From the NCBI GenBank assembly GCA_949752735.1, contig OX457037.1:66796415-66860414 (forward strand): DNA of 64,000 bases, in the 5' to 3' direction. Made by a program: the position numbers and the translations under genes. Positions 1 to 20,500 of this stretch are shown here, in pieces (the stretch's first letter is position 1; each line of letters starts with the position of its first letter). Under the pieces are notes generated by a model. It was not told the DNA's origin. It saw only the letters and a program-made list of their open reading frames with translations, and made no database searches. The stretch comes from Lumbricus terrestris. Lineage: Eukaryota > Annelida > Clitellata > Crassiclitellata > Lumbricidae.

Positions 1-112
1 GGTCAAGATAAGTATTCGAAACGAGTAGGCCTAGGCTAAGTTTCTAAACATTCATTTTAGACATGAACCCATTTCAGAAAACAACTAGGCAATATTGAGA
101 TAAACTGCTTAC

Positions 113-6562
<6,450 letters not shown>

Positions 6563-6700
6563 CTGGCAACAAATGAAAACATCGATATTTTATGGTAATT
6601 TTACACATTAATCTGTCCACTTATTTTAAGTTCGTTTCCGACAAACAGTGGTTCTAATTTCAGTCTTTAAAACCAACCTTTGGTGTCTGATTTTACTGTC

Positions 6701-6900
6701 NNNNNNNNNNNNNNNNNNNNNNNNNNNNNNNNNNNNNNNNNNNNNNNNNNNNNNNNNNNNNNNNNNNNNNNNNNNNNNNNNNNNNNNNNNNNNNNNNNNN
6801 NNNNNNNNNNNNNNNNNNNNNNNNNNNNNNNNNNNNNNNNNNNNNNNNNNNNNNNNNNNNNNNNNNNNNNNNNNNNNNNNNNNNNNNNNNNNNNNNNNNN
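6701..6900. other. Assembly gap, 200 N
   Basis: Exactly 200 undetermined bases, a typical placeholder length. It follows the third Ly6-like unit directly, so more units, the 5' exons and the promoter may be hidden or lost here. Confidence 0.99.
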
Positions 6901-6987
6901 AAGTGGTATTTGCATATGTATACAATATATATAATATATATGCTATTATTCTTATTTTTTGGTAAGATTTGTTTGTAGGCCTATGTG

Positions 6988-7182
6988 CACTTGTTATAGC
7001 GCCCCTTCAAGCTCCCTACTCATAGGCGCTCCCGACTACAGCGCGGACCCTGCATCGGAGTTTCACGCTGAAGCGCTGAGCAATTGTTAGTGAAGGACTT
7101 GCCCAAGGCCCCTAAGCTTGAGGTGGATTCGAACCCGCAGCCCTCCGGTTGCAAGGCAACGAACATACCCACTACGCCACTA
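6988..7182 (-). mobile_element. tRNA-derived SINE, family 1, copy 1
   Basis: Read on the minus strand: a tRNA-like head with a B box (GGTTCGAATCC type, here GGTTCGAATCCACC), a CCTTGGGCAAGTCCTTCACT body, then GGGAGCGCCT...GGGGCGCTATAACAAGTGC. The 5' head is slightly truncated. The body word resembles the CORE segment of CORE-SINEs (for example MIR), which is an inference from the word alone. Confidence 0.7.
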
Positions 7183-7192
7183 TGTATGTATG

Positions 7193-7400
7193 CGCACTTG
7201 TTATAGCGCCCCTTCAAGCTCTCTACTTAGAGGCGCTCCCGACTACAGAGCGGACACTGCATCGGAGTTTCACGCCGAAGCGCTGAGCAATTGCGAGTGA
7301 AGGACTTGCCCAAGGTCCCTACGCGGCGACTTGAGGTGGATTCGAACCTCGAACCTTCCGGCTTCAAGGCAACGACGCCACCACTACACCACCGCGCCCC
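7193..7400 (-). mobile_element. tRNA-derived SINE, family 1, copy 2
   Basis: Near full-length copy right beside copy 1. The minus strand starts GGGGCGCGGTGGTGTAGTGG (A-box region) with the B box GGTTCGAATCCACC, then the GGGCAAGTCCTTCACTCGC body and the GCGCC...GGCGCTATAACAAGTGC 3' hairpin. A 20-nt piece of the head (ACACTACACCACCGCGCCCC) is duplicated at 7401-7420. Confidence 0.78.
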
Positions 7401-7420
7401 ACACTACACCACCGCGCCCC

Positions 7421-8489
7421 AGATGCAGGAGTATTATTATTATGTTTCATTGAACAATCCTGAAAATTAATTATAAGGAGATCAAAATATTTGTGATATG
7501 GATAGAAAGTTATAACTAATTAATAATTATATATGATATATATAATTTATATGCATATAAAAACACACAGTGTCACACACGTGTGAAGAAACTATCATTG
7601 CGGTTCACCGATTATCATTAATTGATTATCAAGGATGTATTTTTTTCTAGAAAATAGACATCCGAAGAAAAGAAAAATTCCACCTGACAATACGAATAAC
7701 TTTGAATCAGCAGCGTAAGAAAAGTCATTTTAAGATTTGCTTACTGCAGGCTCCATTTTTTATTTGCACCAAAGTTATTTTGAAAATTATCATTAATCAA
7801 ATAATGTGAATGTTTATGCCATGTTTGGCATTGAACCATGACTGGAAATTCTCCCTTCCATTATTTGACTACTTCAGTGTTACTGTTGATATATAGTAAT
7901 CATCTGTAGATTAGAGTAAATGGCCTGACAAGTCTATGTTGCCTATTTGTGTATGTATCAAAAAGTTTTGACGCATTTTATTTACTTCACAGTCTTCACA
8001 GAAGCACTCTATCTATTATCTATTTTATCTAAACCAGCATGTGTGCCGACAGTTTGCAAATGTATGCTGAACAAAGTTGAATACATCGGGACGTATATAC
8101 ATAATGCAAGGCTGTTCATCAAGAACGGTTCAGGGCATGCAAGTTTTTGTGCGAAAGTACGGCACTTTAGCATTCTATATGGGCCTCAGTCGACTTAAGA
8201 GGCTGGAACACAAAACTCATGCCAGGGCAGTGACGACAGTTGAGGCACATGTTAGCATTGCGATATTGAATAAAATTATAATACAACTGGATTATGTTTT
8301 CACAAATGAAAGCCAGCATAGCATTTTTCCTCTGTGTTAAATATATGGACCTGGTGGCTCTAGTGTTTCAGGATTGATGTGATTGGGCAATTATTTTACC
8401 CTAATGTCGATTTTCTCTAGTTTTTCCCATTATTAGTGACTTTTATTTAATAATTTTATTGGTGCAAATTGGCATACACTCTTATACAG
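7421..8489. other. AT-rich non-coding stretch
   Basis: No domain-bearing reading frame, no clear repeat boundary and no RNA gene seen. It lies upstream of the first recognised exon of the CARD-NHL gene, so the promoter or 5' exons may be here, but I cannot identify them. Confidence 0.5.
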
Positions 8490-8578
8490 ATATACTTATG
8501 TAAACGACCCACAAGCCAATGATACTGATGAGATGGATGATCTGAAACAGACCAAAAATTCACAGTACATGTCACTTG
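8490..8578 (+). CDS. CARD-NHL gene, first recognised exon
   Basis: 89 nt between TTATACAG and G|GTAAGT. Reads YTYVNDPQANDTDEMDDL followed by KQTKNSQYMSL. Acidic, no domain. The strong donor and the phase 1 end that fits the next exon support it; there is no in-frame ATG start. Confidence 0.5.
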
Positions 8579-11500
8579 GTAAGTATTTATGTTACAGTAA
8601 TTTAAAGAGGCTTAATAATATAATATGTTGTCCATAATTGTAATTGGAGTCTTAATTAATATGCTCAAAACAGATTGCCATGAGGAATGCTTAATTTTCT
8701 GTTATATTCTTTTATACGGGTATACGGTATTTGCACTTCTTCGTGGTTTTGGCTGTTTTTGTCCATCTCGTATTTAGTATCCTTCTATGGCAGTACATTA
8801 CAAATGCATATAACTGGGTATTACTTCATGGATTTTGCAACATTGTGCTTCACAGACGAACACCACTATGGTGACGATGCAAATTCGAAAATTTTCAACA
8901 TTGTGGTGCAAGATAATTGTCTTGCTTTTCTAATACAGTGTTGCATCTCGTCATTGCTCCTGCTGTGCAGTTTGTCTTCGCGTTACAGTTATTTTTCAAG
9001 TTCTTGACCTGTTTGACTAGGGACAAGATCTCCATATACTTGTTACTATATAGTAACACATGGTGACGGGACAAAAGTGCGCAGACAACATCGCACAGAC
9101 AAATGCACGCAGTTACAAATGCGTGTACGACAGATGATTAGACAATAGTAAAAACATTTATTTCAACTTGAGATCAACCAGATGTACAGGGTGCGCCAAA
9201 AAAAAGTAATCCCCTACGGATTTTTGTCAATATCTTGGCCAAAAATAAGAATTTTTGAAATCCAGTTTTACGGTTTTGAAGGTAGTTCATATCTACGCAC
9301 AATAGCCAAATTTCATCGCCATATGTGAAACAGAACAAAAGTTATATCACTTCTAGTGAGGCCACCCACCGTTTTTTGACGATTCAAAAACGTCACGCAA
9401 CAAAAAGCAACATAAAACGGATTTTATTATTCTGGCCAATATCCTGGCCAGAAGTAAGAATATCAAAATGAAATTTTAGAGGCTTAAAGACAATTCATAT
9501 CTGCATATGATGGCCAGATTTCATCGAAATATTTCAAACAGAACAAAAGTTATACTACTTTTACTGAGGCCACCCACCGTTTTTTGACGATTCAAAGATG
9601 TAACGCAGCAAAAAGTAGCAAAAACACGATTTTATTAAGTATCATCTGAAATAATTGTTATCAAATAGGCTTTGATAATGTCAGATGATCATTATTATTA
9701 CTGCTTAAAAAAGGAACAGGGTACCAGCGTAGCTGCACGTCACTGAGAAGTCACTTAGCAAGATGACAATCAAATTGGTAAATAAGAAATCTGTCAGATT
9801 AATCAACAGGTCAATCAAGAACTTTGCAAAGAGACTCAAAAGAAGTTTGGCACTGGTGGTGGGGACATTGAAAACAAGTTGTGAATCACTATCAAGTTCA
9901 GTTCCAAACAGTTATTTAAGATATGACTTGATAAAATCACGTTTTTGTTACTTTTTGCTGCGTTACGCTTTTTAATCGTCAAAAACGGTGGGTGGCCTCA
10001 CTAAAAGTGGTATAACTTTTGTTGTGTTTGAAATATTTTGATGAAATCTGGCCACCATGTGTAGATATGAATTGTCTTTAAGCCTGTAAAATTTCATTTC
10101 CATATTCTTACTTTTGGCCAAGATATTGACAAAACACCTAATTTTTGTTGCTTTTCGTTTTTGAAACGTCAAAAAACGGTAGGTGGCCTCACTAAAAGTG
10201 ATATAACTTTTGTTCTGTTTGAAATATTTTCTTTATAATTTGACCATTGTACGTAAATATGAATTGCCTTTAAGACTGTAAAGTTTCATTTAAAAATTCT
10301 TATGTTTGGCCAGGATATGGGCTGAAAACCGTAGGGGATTACTTTTTTTTGGCGCACCCTGTATAAAACTTCAGGCACAGAAAAACACAAAACATATATT
10401 TTAAAAGAGCATATCTAAATTAGAAGCTGTCGTATATGTTTCCTAAAGTTCATAGTTAAAGTGCTGTCAGCCAAATTTCAAGCAGGCACAGGAAGACAGA
10501 AAAACATCCTAGGATATATTTAACCTACAACTTGACTATAATTATGATACAAAGGAACACACTAATTGAACGTTCTTTAAGCTTTCTGCCCCTCGGCAGG
10601 TTCAACTTCGAATGACGCCATCCTTCTCTTTGCTGTGCTTTCCTCTTCAGTTCGCTGTATCCTTCAGACATCCATCCCAGAACGTTATTTGCATTTAATT
10701 TCCACGGTGCTTGCTGTATGTTGTTGTAAACTAACTAATAATTTAGGCATGGGCAGTAGGTGGTACGTATTGATCATTAGTCAACATTGGATGCTTTTCC
10801 AGGTAGTTGTGCACTTTTGTTGTGTGTGATTTAGTCAGGGGTAGTTTCTGTTGCACGCATTTGTCTGTGTGCTTTTGTCCTGCACTGTTTTGTTATGTTG
10901 CCATAGCACATAAAGTGTTATCATTTCTGTGTAGTGCCTGTGGGAATTTAATCTTTCCAGGGAGATAAAAAAATTCTACATTTCTGTTGTTTTCTATAAC
11001 CAGTGTACTGTATATGTCATTGCTCTATTTATTTGCAAGTTGCCATTCCTCCTTCTACTGATGAAGGCTGGTAAGGATGCCAGCTTTGGCAGCTTGCGTA
11101 CCTTATTGGCGATAAATTTGTGCTCTTATAGTTGATTTTGGATAGTTTAGTGTATGGTATGTGCATTAAGGGTTTGAAAAGTTATGGATGTGTTGAACCC
11201 ACACCATGTAAAACACATTTAACTCTCCAATATACTTTATTTGTTCAGCCTTTTGTACTATGGATTTGTCTAGAGAGATATCACCAGTTCTAAACTGTGG
11301 AATAATGGGTTAGGTAAGATAAGAAACCTGAAATAATATGATAGGGCAGCTTTGTTGTCCTTTGAGAATTATATGTTTTATATGATATCTATTTTTGTCA
11401 TAAAATAAGCAATTCTTGGTTTGTTATCTGATGTATGGCTTATTATTCAATGCAGATCCAGTAACCTTCTTTGATGTTGGTAGTCAGCAACCTGTGGCCT

Positions 11501-14500
11501 ATAATTACACAGCAGCACTTCTCGGTGATCACACTATGGCTCCTGAAAGTGGACAGCATACTAGAACTACGGATATTAGTTATCTCCATAATCCATATCC
11601 ACGCACTTCAGTTTTCATAGATTTACAGAACAATGGAAATGATGCCTCGAGTAAAGGTTTTCTTCTTTATAATTATGTGCTCATGCTTTTCATAAAAAAT
11701 TTCTGATCAACTTTGATATGCTAATGATCGACTCTGGTGTACTTTGCACAATGCACATGTATTGTTTAACTGTGATTTTTAAGTGGTAATGCGCTTATAA
11801 ATATAACTTTGATACACATGTGCATTACATCACACTATGGTGCTACTTTAAAAAGATTTAGAAGCCTTATTTATGTTGTCATTGAAATTTGCAGTTTTAT
11901 GCACCTGTCAAACTTAGAATAGAGCAGTTTATGTAAGAATCAAGTTGTGTTCATCAATTGGTAATATCTGTTGTAGAAATTTATGGAAAAGGCCTGAATT
12001 GTTTCGATAAATGTCAAGCTGGTCTAGATAATTGATACTTTATAGCAATAATTTTGTACAGTGTGCTCCAAAACCTAGTATTGCTTTTCCTGCACCCTGT
12101 AGATTGATTACTTGCTTTGAACTGAAGATAAAAATTATTAATTTCAATATATCTTTTACATTATAACGATTGTATACTGGTTTTTTAATGAATTTCACTG
12201 CCTTTATTTCACTACAGGCTGCATTCTTTTGAATTTTGCAGCTCTTCGATGGATGCCTGGGTCCAATAACAGTTTTGGAGAGCCCTTGACTGTAACCAGT
12301 TTACCCTCTTTGCCGTACAATGTTGGTAGTACTTCCGGATTACAAAACAATGCTCAGCAAGGGGGTTTTCTGAATTTAATATCGACGAATGCCCATACAT
12401 CGTGGGACCACAACAGAGTGAGTATAGAGACACGGTAGACCAAAATAACTTTTCCATGCATTACTGCCATATTGCCCATTGCATTGAAAGCATTCTTGTT
12501 GCTGCACATGGGCATAAAGTGGAAACAAGAAGGTTTTGTGTGCAACCAGACCTTAGAAATTGTTGCTAAATACAAGGCAGAATGATGCACTGTTGTTTTA
12601 TTTTATTGCCTCCATCATCTCCATTTGTCAGGAAGAAATTTATTATCAATAAGCATGCAGGATAAATCATGTATTTACTATTTTTTATGAATTGCTGAAT
12701 GATTTCTTGAGTGGAGATATCGACATTAAGGTTTAATTAGCCAAGTGATAAATAATTCATTAAATTACTCATAAATTGTAAAAAAAATGACATTTATTAT
12801 TTTCAGCCTATTCATATTCAAGCAACTGACAATTTAAGGACAGATATTACTGATGTTATTGCTACCAATGGTGGTGAGTAATTACTAAAAATTGTCTTTC
12901 TACTTTATTTTTATCACTTCTCTTATCATCAGTCATCATCAAATCAAATCAAATTTTTTGCTCCGACCCCAAAAAAGCGTTATGCATTGTACAAAACTAT
13001 TAAGATTATAGATGGATGAGTGATTGGAAGTACAGAGAGTTGGAAGTAAGGAAGCAATAGGTGCCCCTGAAGAGAATATCCTGCTAAGTAGGGGCCCTGG
13101 CTAGATGGATATTTAAAACTAGATGTGTTACCCGGCGTTGCCCGGGAAATTTAGGGTTTTAAACACTACTCCACTGTGGTACCCATCGTAGACCGCTAGA
13201 TTTCGGGTTTTCGCCAACCCTCCACCCCACCCCGCTTCCCCAACAGGCCAAAGGTGACCCGCCGCTGCGGGGCGCTGCGGAATTATTACTCGGCGGGTAT
13301 GACATCATGGGCTGTAGACTCTTTACTGAAGCGTTATTATTGATGAAATATGTCTTAAAACGCGAATAACTCTGCTTTTAAATTGATTTAAAAGCTGAAA
13401 ATAGTTGCGCTGACCTTATTATTTGGGTAGGAATCAATTGCAAATTATTTTAAAAACCGACGCTGTTTCATTTCCGAGCCTATTCTGCAGGGGAGAGTCA
13501 AAAGCATACAAACAAATAAACAAACATATGGAAAGTGTTTCGGAATTATGATATAGATATGAGTATTTAATTTCCTGCAATTTGTAGCATTTTACCTGGT
13601 TTCTTCATATGTACCATGATATTTAATCAAATTTCAGATTCTATGACTCAAATGGAAAGTCAGACAAACCTGATTACGAAGCACATGGAATTTCTGGTAG
13701 ACCGAATGGATCCGGATTTTGGTCTCTTAGATGTCTTGATAGCCAGTAAAGATCTCACTATGGCAGAGTTTCATCAGATTCGATCTCAGCCATCAACCAT
13801 TGAAGACAGAAATCGAAAACTGCTTCATTATTTCATTAGCAAAAACAAAGCAGACAATTTGACTGCTGCTCTAGAGAAAGCCGGACAGAAGCATTTGGTC
13901 AACTATTTGAAATCAGATGGCAGTAAGTTGACTTGTTTACAGTAAACAACATGTTGAGCGGTGTCTAATCGTCAGGGAAGATGTCTAATCTTGTGACCCC
14001 ATGCTTGTTGGCTTGGTGATGCATGACAGTTCATCGTTATTGATTAGGGAGTTTTGAGGAAACTTGTCAATTTTAACAGCTGTCAACCACTAATTATTTA
14101 CTTATAAACTTTTATTTAAAGGCAATTTTTGATAAATTTCCAAATTAGATACACCTAAATGAGTTCGTTTAGGGACTCCTCTTTCTCAAAGCAGTATGTA
14201 TGAGATGGTATATAAATTGAAGGGCTTGGAGCAATAACAAGGTATGTCGACATACCTATGTCTTGCGAAACATTATGCTACCGTGAGCGGAAGATGGTAA
14301 TCTATCAACTCTGTAAATTTGGTACAGATCTGAATAGTTTTGAGCGCTGTTTTTCAAAAAACCTTATGTCAACATAACATGTTATTGCGCACTCGTCAGA
14401 GTTCGACCATAACTCTAGTGCAATATCCCGGTATGACGACATACATTGCCGTGTTTTCTTACAAACTTTGTATTGATGCCGGTGCAACAATGAAGTTATT

Positions 14501-17500
14501 TAATCTGTTATTGCTCCCACTTTCGTTTAAATTGGATGCAATTTCTATAGTTATGTCATTAAAACTTCTTATTGCACTGTTTTTACATATCAAATATATC
14601 GACAGTACTACAGTTATGATGACTTACCATGTTATTGCACGATTCTCGAACTGTGTAATAGAGACAGTTCAGTGCAATAATAAGGTATGTTCACTTATTC
14701 CATATGACATGTGTGGTATTGCAGCTGCTAAAAAACGCTTTGTCGACATAACCTGTTATTGCACCAGAAATGATACTGACGACTGAGTGTTCGTGTTGCA
14801 ATAACCCGATATGATGCAAAATGTATAAAAAATAATAATAATTTCATCTTTCGCATTGAAACATTTACAAATTTCGTTAAAGACAATTTTAAGGTACATA
14901 TTGCTTAAAACAGTTTGTCGATATGTGATCAAATGGCTTAGATATGGCTGTTTGAAGTGGTAAATCTTTGAATTCGATTTCCCAACATTCATGATTTTCG
15001 ACATACCTTGTTATTGCTCCAAGCCCTTCAATTGGCAACTAGTAGCAGCAGTTTAATAATTTGGGTTCTTGGTCTTAACTATGTCTAGCAAACAGGCAAT
15101 AATTAAATACAATGGTATGCAGGATCCTCCACAACTGTCCTTGTCATGTGTTGAAACCACTCCTTCCGCAAGTGAGTCCTCAGACCTACTTCATGAAGCC
15201 GAGACTGCATGATAGAATATATCCCTCGGGCAGACAACCTAATGAGGAAAAACTATTTAGTAAAGAATGCTTATCTTACCTAAAGTTCGGCCAGATCTTT
15301 ACCTCAATTGTACACGCTTTTGTCTGTTCTCGGAATGACTATTGTAATTCTGTCCTTATTGGCCTGCCTAAGGTTCGGCCAGCTCCTCTGCAGTCTGTAA
15401 TCTGCTGCTGCTAGCCTCATTGCCCGTCTTCCTAGATTCTCCGTATTTCTGCATTCATGACTGAACAACTTAACTGGCTTCCACTCTCGGCTCGTATGCA
15501 ATTTAAAGTCCTGATTTTGGTTCTCAAGTCTCAATTGGGTCTTGCTCCGAATTATTTGTGTGATCTTATGCTTCACCCCTTTCTGCTGCTTTGCTGCGTC
15601 CTCTTAGGTCCTCTGATCTGCTCGACCTCTTTGTCCCCAAGTCAGGACTGCCATGGCTCAATCCAGATCATTTGCCTGGGCCGATATGCACAGGACAAGG
15701 CATAAGGTTATCTATGTTTAGTGCCTATACGGACTTAACAATTCCCGATATAGCCATTGGAATGTATCCGTATGCACGAGATAAAACAGCACAGAGCATA
15801 ACTGATCTACACATTCCTTGCACCCGACGATGCATGACGCTTGCTCTTCCCCCAATTCAATAGGTTATAGCTGAGCGCGCATGCGTGATTCAGACCTAAA
15901 GACGGGCCCCAGGGAAATATCGACGGCTGCCTATTGTTCACGCTGTCCAGCTAACGTCGGCCGTCTATTGTTCACAATGGGAATAGCCGGTTTACTCCTA
16001 CCTCGGAATTGGAATAACGTTATACCTAGTTTAGTTCGCTAATCTCAAGCCGTGCATACGGAAATAACCCAGTTTTCTCGAATAGGCCAGATTTAAGCCA
16101 GTTTTAAGAGTTATTCTCTTATGTACATACGGGCCCTGCATCGGTCGCTCCCTATGAAATGGACGTCCCCCATCAGTTCGCGGGCCGTAGGAGGTCATTC
16201 CAGATAACTGAACCCACCACCGAGAATGCTCTTTGCTGCTGTGGCGGTGGGTGAAAAGGGGAAAGGTAGTCACGACGTTCAGCTGAGCATGGCGAACGGC
16301 GGCCCAGAGGAATCGAGACCGGGATAAACAGCTCACATGGTAGAATGAAGCTTGAGCCTGGGCACGGCGCCAAGCAACGGATGCAACTCTAGAAAGAATG
16401 CATTATAAATGCCATATAAAATAAAGTTTCGTGTAAGCAGTTGGTTCTAATAAAGAAAAAACGTTAAAAATTATTTTATCTTTATTAAATTGAAAATTTA
16501 TTATTTTATAGAATTCGAGAAGAAATACCAGGAATTATGGCCATTGTCCAATAATAAGCTTGAGAAGCTAATTACCAATCGTCAAACCCTGATTGATGGT
16601 CTAGACTCGTCATACTTGAGCTTTAACCTGTTCTTCAAAGAGGTTATAAACAAGAGACAACATGAATATATTTTGTCCAAGACAACCAACTCTGAGAAAA
16701 ATGAAGCCTTGCTAGAAATGATCAGACGCGGTAGCATGAAACAGTACAACCAAACCATTGACAGTCTTCGGGAATTAAAACAAGACTGCATTCTAAACAT
16801 TTTTCGAACAAGTGGAGAAGGCAAGTATATTTATAAATTAGAATATTATCTATAGTGTTTCAAGATTCTGAACATTTGATTTTTGGTAAGTAAGTAAGTA
16901 AGTAAGTAATCTATTATCATGAGGCAGATGCTCATACTTTACAGCAACCATGCATACAGTGACAAAAGGCATCACTTGAGCAGGTTATTTACTATTTAGA
17001 TAACAGAAACAAAATAAAATCGGTCATTATCATAAACATGTACAGTAGTGTGGTCCACAAAGCTATGGGAAAAAATAAAGTTTGAAAAATGCATGACGGT
17101 ACTCATTAAATTTTGTTCTGCTGTGCATCATGTGACAATGATTCTTACCAAATTTGATTGAAATTGCTCAAAGTTTAGAGGTTGGGCCACAAGGTGAGAT
17201 ATACCAGCACCCCAACTGTTCATTATGTCAACATTCGTTTATGACTTAGTGATTAAGGTTGTCTTACATGCATTGCTTACTTCAGTCTGTTGAGAGAAGC
17301 TGATGTTATTATTCTTTTAATTAAATACTTCTTTAATTAAATAAGGCATACATGGCCTTTGGGTCATTGTTTAAGTAATAAGAAGATATGGATGAATTTA
17401 CCAATGTACTTGGTGCTAAGTTGATAGTAATGCTTTCGATGGATGGGAAGATCCCTCCTGGTATTACTTGATACATTGCCAGTATGCTTCTGGCATGGGC

Positions 17501-20500
17501 GGAGACTAAGGGGACGGTCCACTAATGTTTGTGGTGGAAGACTGTTCACCCCACCACAAACACATGCTCATATTCCCCAACAGTTCAGAAATATATCAAA
17601 AATAGCATCGGAATTTTCGAGAATGTTAGGATAATAAATAGGATAATAAATTCCGTTAAAATATACGTATGGTAGAAAAAGTTCATCAGCCTTTTTGGTA
17701 GGGAAAATTGTGTATTTTCATGAGATTTCGACAAAGCGACTAAAAAAGGTTGTCAGAAAATGTGGTCGATGAAAATGTCGTCGATGACTCAGCCGTCCCT
17801 CGGCGATCGTCCTTCGGCCGCTCATTCGTCCCACCCCCCCAACTTCTGGACCAAGTCTCCGCCTATGGCTACTGGTATCAAGATATGAAGAGAATTACTC
17901 GAAGTGCAAAGGCTGAATCATGGCACAGTTGGAAAAACAACACAAGCTGTTGTGATTCTGTTGAAAGATTGTGGCTATAAGCTTAGACAAAGTCAAAGTG
18001 ATGTGCTTCGACATATCAGCATTAAGTACAGAGACTATTCTGGGGACACAGTCTTTTTTGTTTGTCAGCATCAAGTGATCAATGGTCATAAATGGTCAAT
18101 GTTCATGATTTCAAGCTATTTTTTTCCACCATCATCAAGTGGTCCATCAGACATTACACTGTTAAAACTAAGTCTCTGAGCACTCGCCATTCATGGATAC
18201 TGCTGCAAGTCACCCCCAGATAGCACTTCAGAGAACAATTTTTTCTTACAGACCAGAGGAAATGTCAGTTAGGGACATCAACCTGTTTCCTAGTCTGGTA
18301 TACACAAGCATGATGTCTTGTCCCAACCCGATTACAACACCTTCCTGCGACATTCGAATTCTGAATTCTATCTTCAGGTACAAAGAGTTCAAAAATAAAT
18401 TGTGTCATTTCTGCAGCAACCACCAAAGCTCTTTCTAAGGATTTGTAATAATCATGTGTGTGATGAGCTGGCGTCGTTGGCCTTTTTAGACCCAGCCATC
18501 AACCATGGAACATGTCCAGCAAAAGATGGTCAAGGCATCTCAAATTCAAGAACGAAATGAGCGTCTGAAACACACATTCAAGTTGTAGGTGAGCCATGTG
18601 TTTACAGGTGGAAGATTTTGGGACGGTCAAACCTTTGAACTTCTTACAGATAGTAGAACCACCATGTGAGTTCCTAACTGAGATAAATGGCATTGCTGAG
18701 AGGGGCTGTTAAACTCGTTCAAGAATTCAAATCATCCATCACCAAAAATGTAGGGGATAAATACCTAACGCAGATTGTATCTGAGCACAGAGCTCAGTTC
18801 CTTGACGCAATGAAGTATGCATTAGGCATTCTGCTGAGACGACAATCGAAAACCCTATATTCAGCATATGGCTGTCATAGCTATAATTTAAAAAATTATT
18901 TCATGACTAAATTATTAACTTTATATCAGCATTAAGTAGATCTATACAGTCTATATTGTTCAGTTTATTTCTTTGATCTAAATTCTAGAAGAGTCCTTGT
19001 CCATATACTTTAAATACAGTTTTTTACTTATTTTTTTTGCATTGTCGCGAATGGTGAAAAAGTCAGGAGCATTGCACTACCACTAAATATCAATCGATCA
19101 GGCTGAAATTTTACAATATTCACTAATAAGGCAAGGCAACAGAAGAGAGGGTATTCAATGAAATTTGGAAAAAATTTGAGGACCACCCTAACATACACAC
19201 ATGTATGCATACTTACATACAAAAAATAAACATGTGACGGGTTTTGACCTCCAGTGTCACATTTTTCTGCATTGTCACGAATGGTGAAAAGTCAGGAGCA
19301 TTGCGCTACCACTAAATATCATCGTAGTGTACAAAATGTTTGATTATAGGATAGTACCGTATCTGTACCTAAGGCTGTAAGGAACATCAACATTGAACTC
19401 TACTCTTGTCAGGCCTTGAGACAAAAAGCATTAGCCAGGCATTTTCATATTGTCTGTTTAAAGTGCAATGGTTCTAATTCCAATGCATTTAGCAATGGAG
19501 TTAGCACCATTGCACTCTAAGCAGATGCCAGATTTATTATGTTTGCAATGGACAAATAATGGGAAGTGGAGGAGTGTGAAAGTATGGAAATTCAATTCCA
19601 ATTCATTTATTCATTACATGAATTTGTATAGTGCCTTTTCTAGGGGACTACTCACAGGTAATTTCAACCCCCTACTTGGCCAAATAAGACAGGAATGCTT
19701 GAGAAGGAATTCTAGAAAGGGAGCAGAACATCAAGGGAGACCATTCCAGGTCAATGGTCCTACCACCAAGAAAGCGCAGTTCTGCATTGTATGGGTACGA
19801 TCAAAGGGGACAGAGAGCAGACTTTGTTCAGGCGAATGAATGGAGTGGAAGTGACGAGCACTAAGAGCTACAGAGCTCACAAAGGTAGGCAGGAGTGAGA
19901 CCTATAGCAGGAAGCGCCAGACTACAGCAGCAATCCTGTACTCGATTCAGAGGGAGCCAACGGAGAACGTCACACATATAGCTGGAGATGTCGCTGAATT
20001 TAGGTATGCGGGGCAATTTATGGCGGGCTGCATGGCACAGTACACGATCAAAGCAACTCAGGCAGGCAATTGGTGGGCTAGCACAGCAAGAGCAACACTA
20101 GTAAGTCTGCTGGTAACGAAAGAATGGATAAGGGGTAGCAGCATCAGTAGGAGTAAGGGAGCAAGCGACAGTGCATAGTTCAATAGTTGATACAGTTAAT
20201 AAAATCAGACACGGTTGAGTGAGTGAATATGTGGCACAAAAGTGAGCCCTTTGTTTAGAATAACACTAAGGTAGCGGGTCATGGTGGAGAAGAGTAGACC
20301 AAAATCAGGAAAGGTGGCAGCAATGGTTGCCATTATATCTAGCTTTGCCAGAGGCAGATTCGATACATATATAAGATGACGTCAGACATACTTCTTAAGT
20401 TTCTTGTAATAATAATAATAAAATAAAAAAATAAAAAATAAATAAAATAATAATAATAATAATTTTCCTTTATTCAACAATCCGGTTGACAGAACGCAAC

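Noticed and set aside
8687..9007. 106-codon hydrophobic frame in the CARD-NHL intron
   Set aside because: No domain, no splice-site fit and AT-driven composition; the neighbouring exon 8490-8578 already ends with a strong donor.
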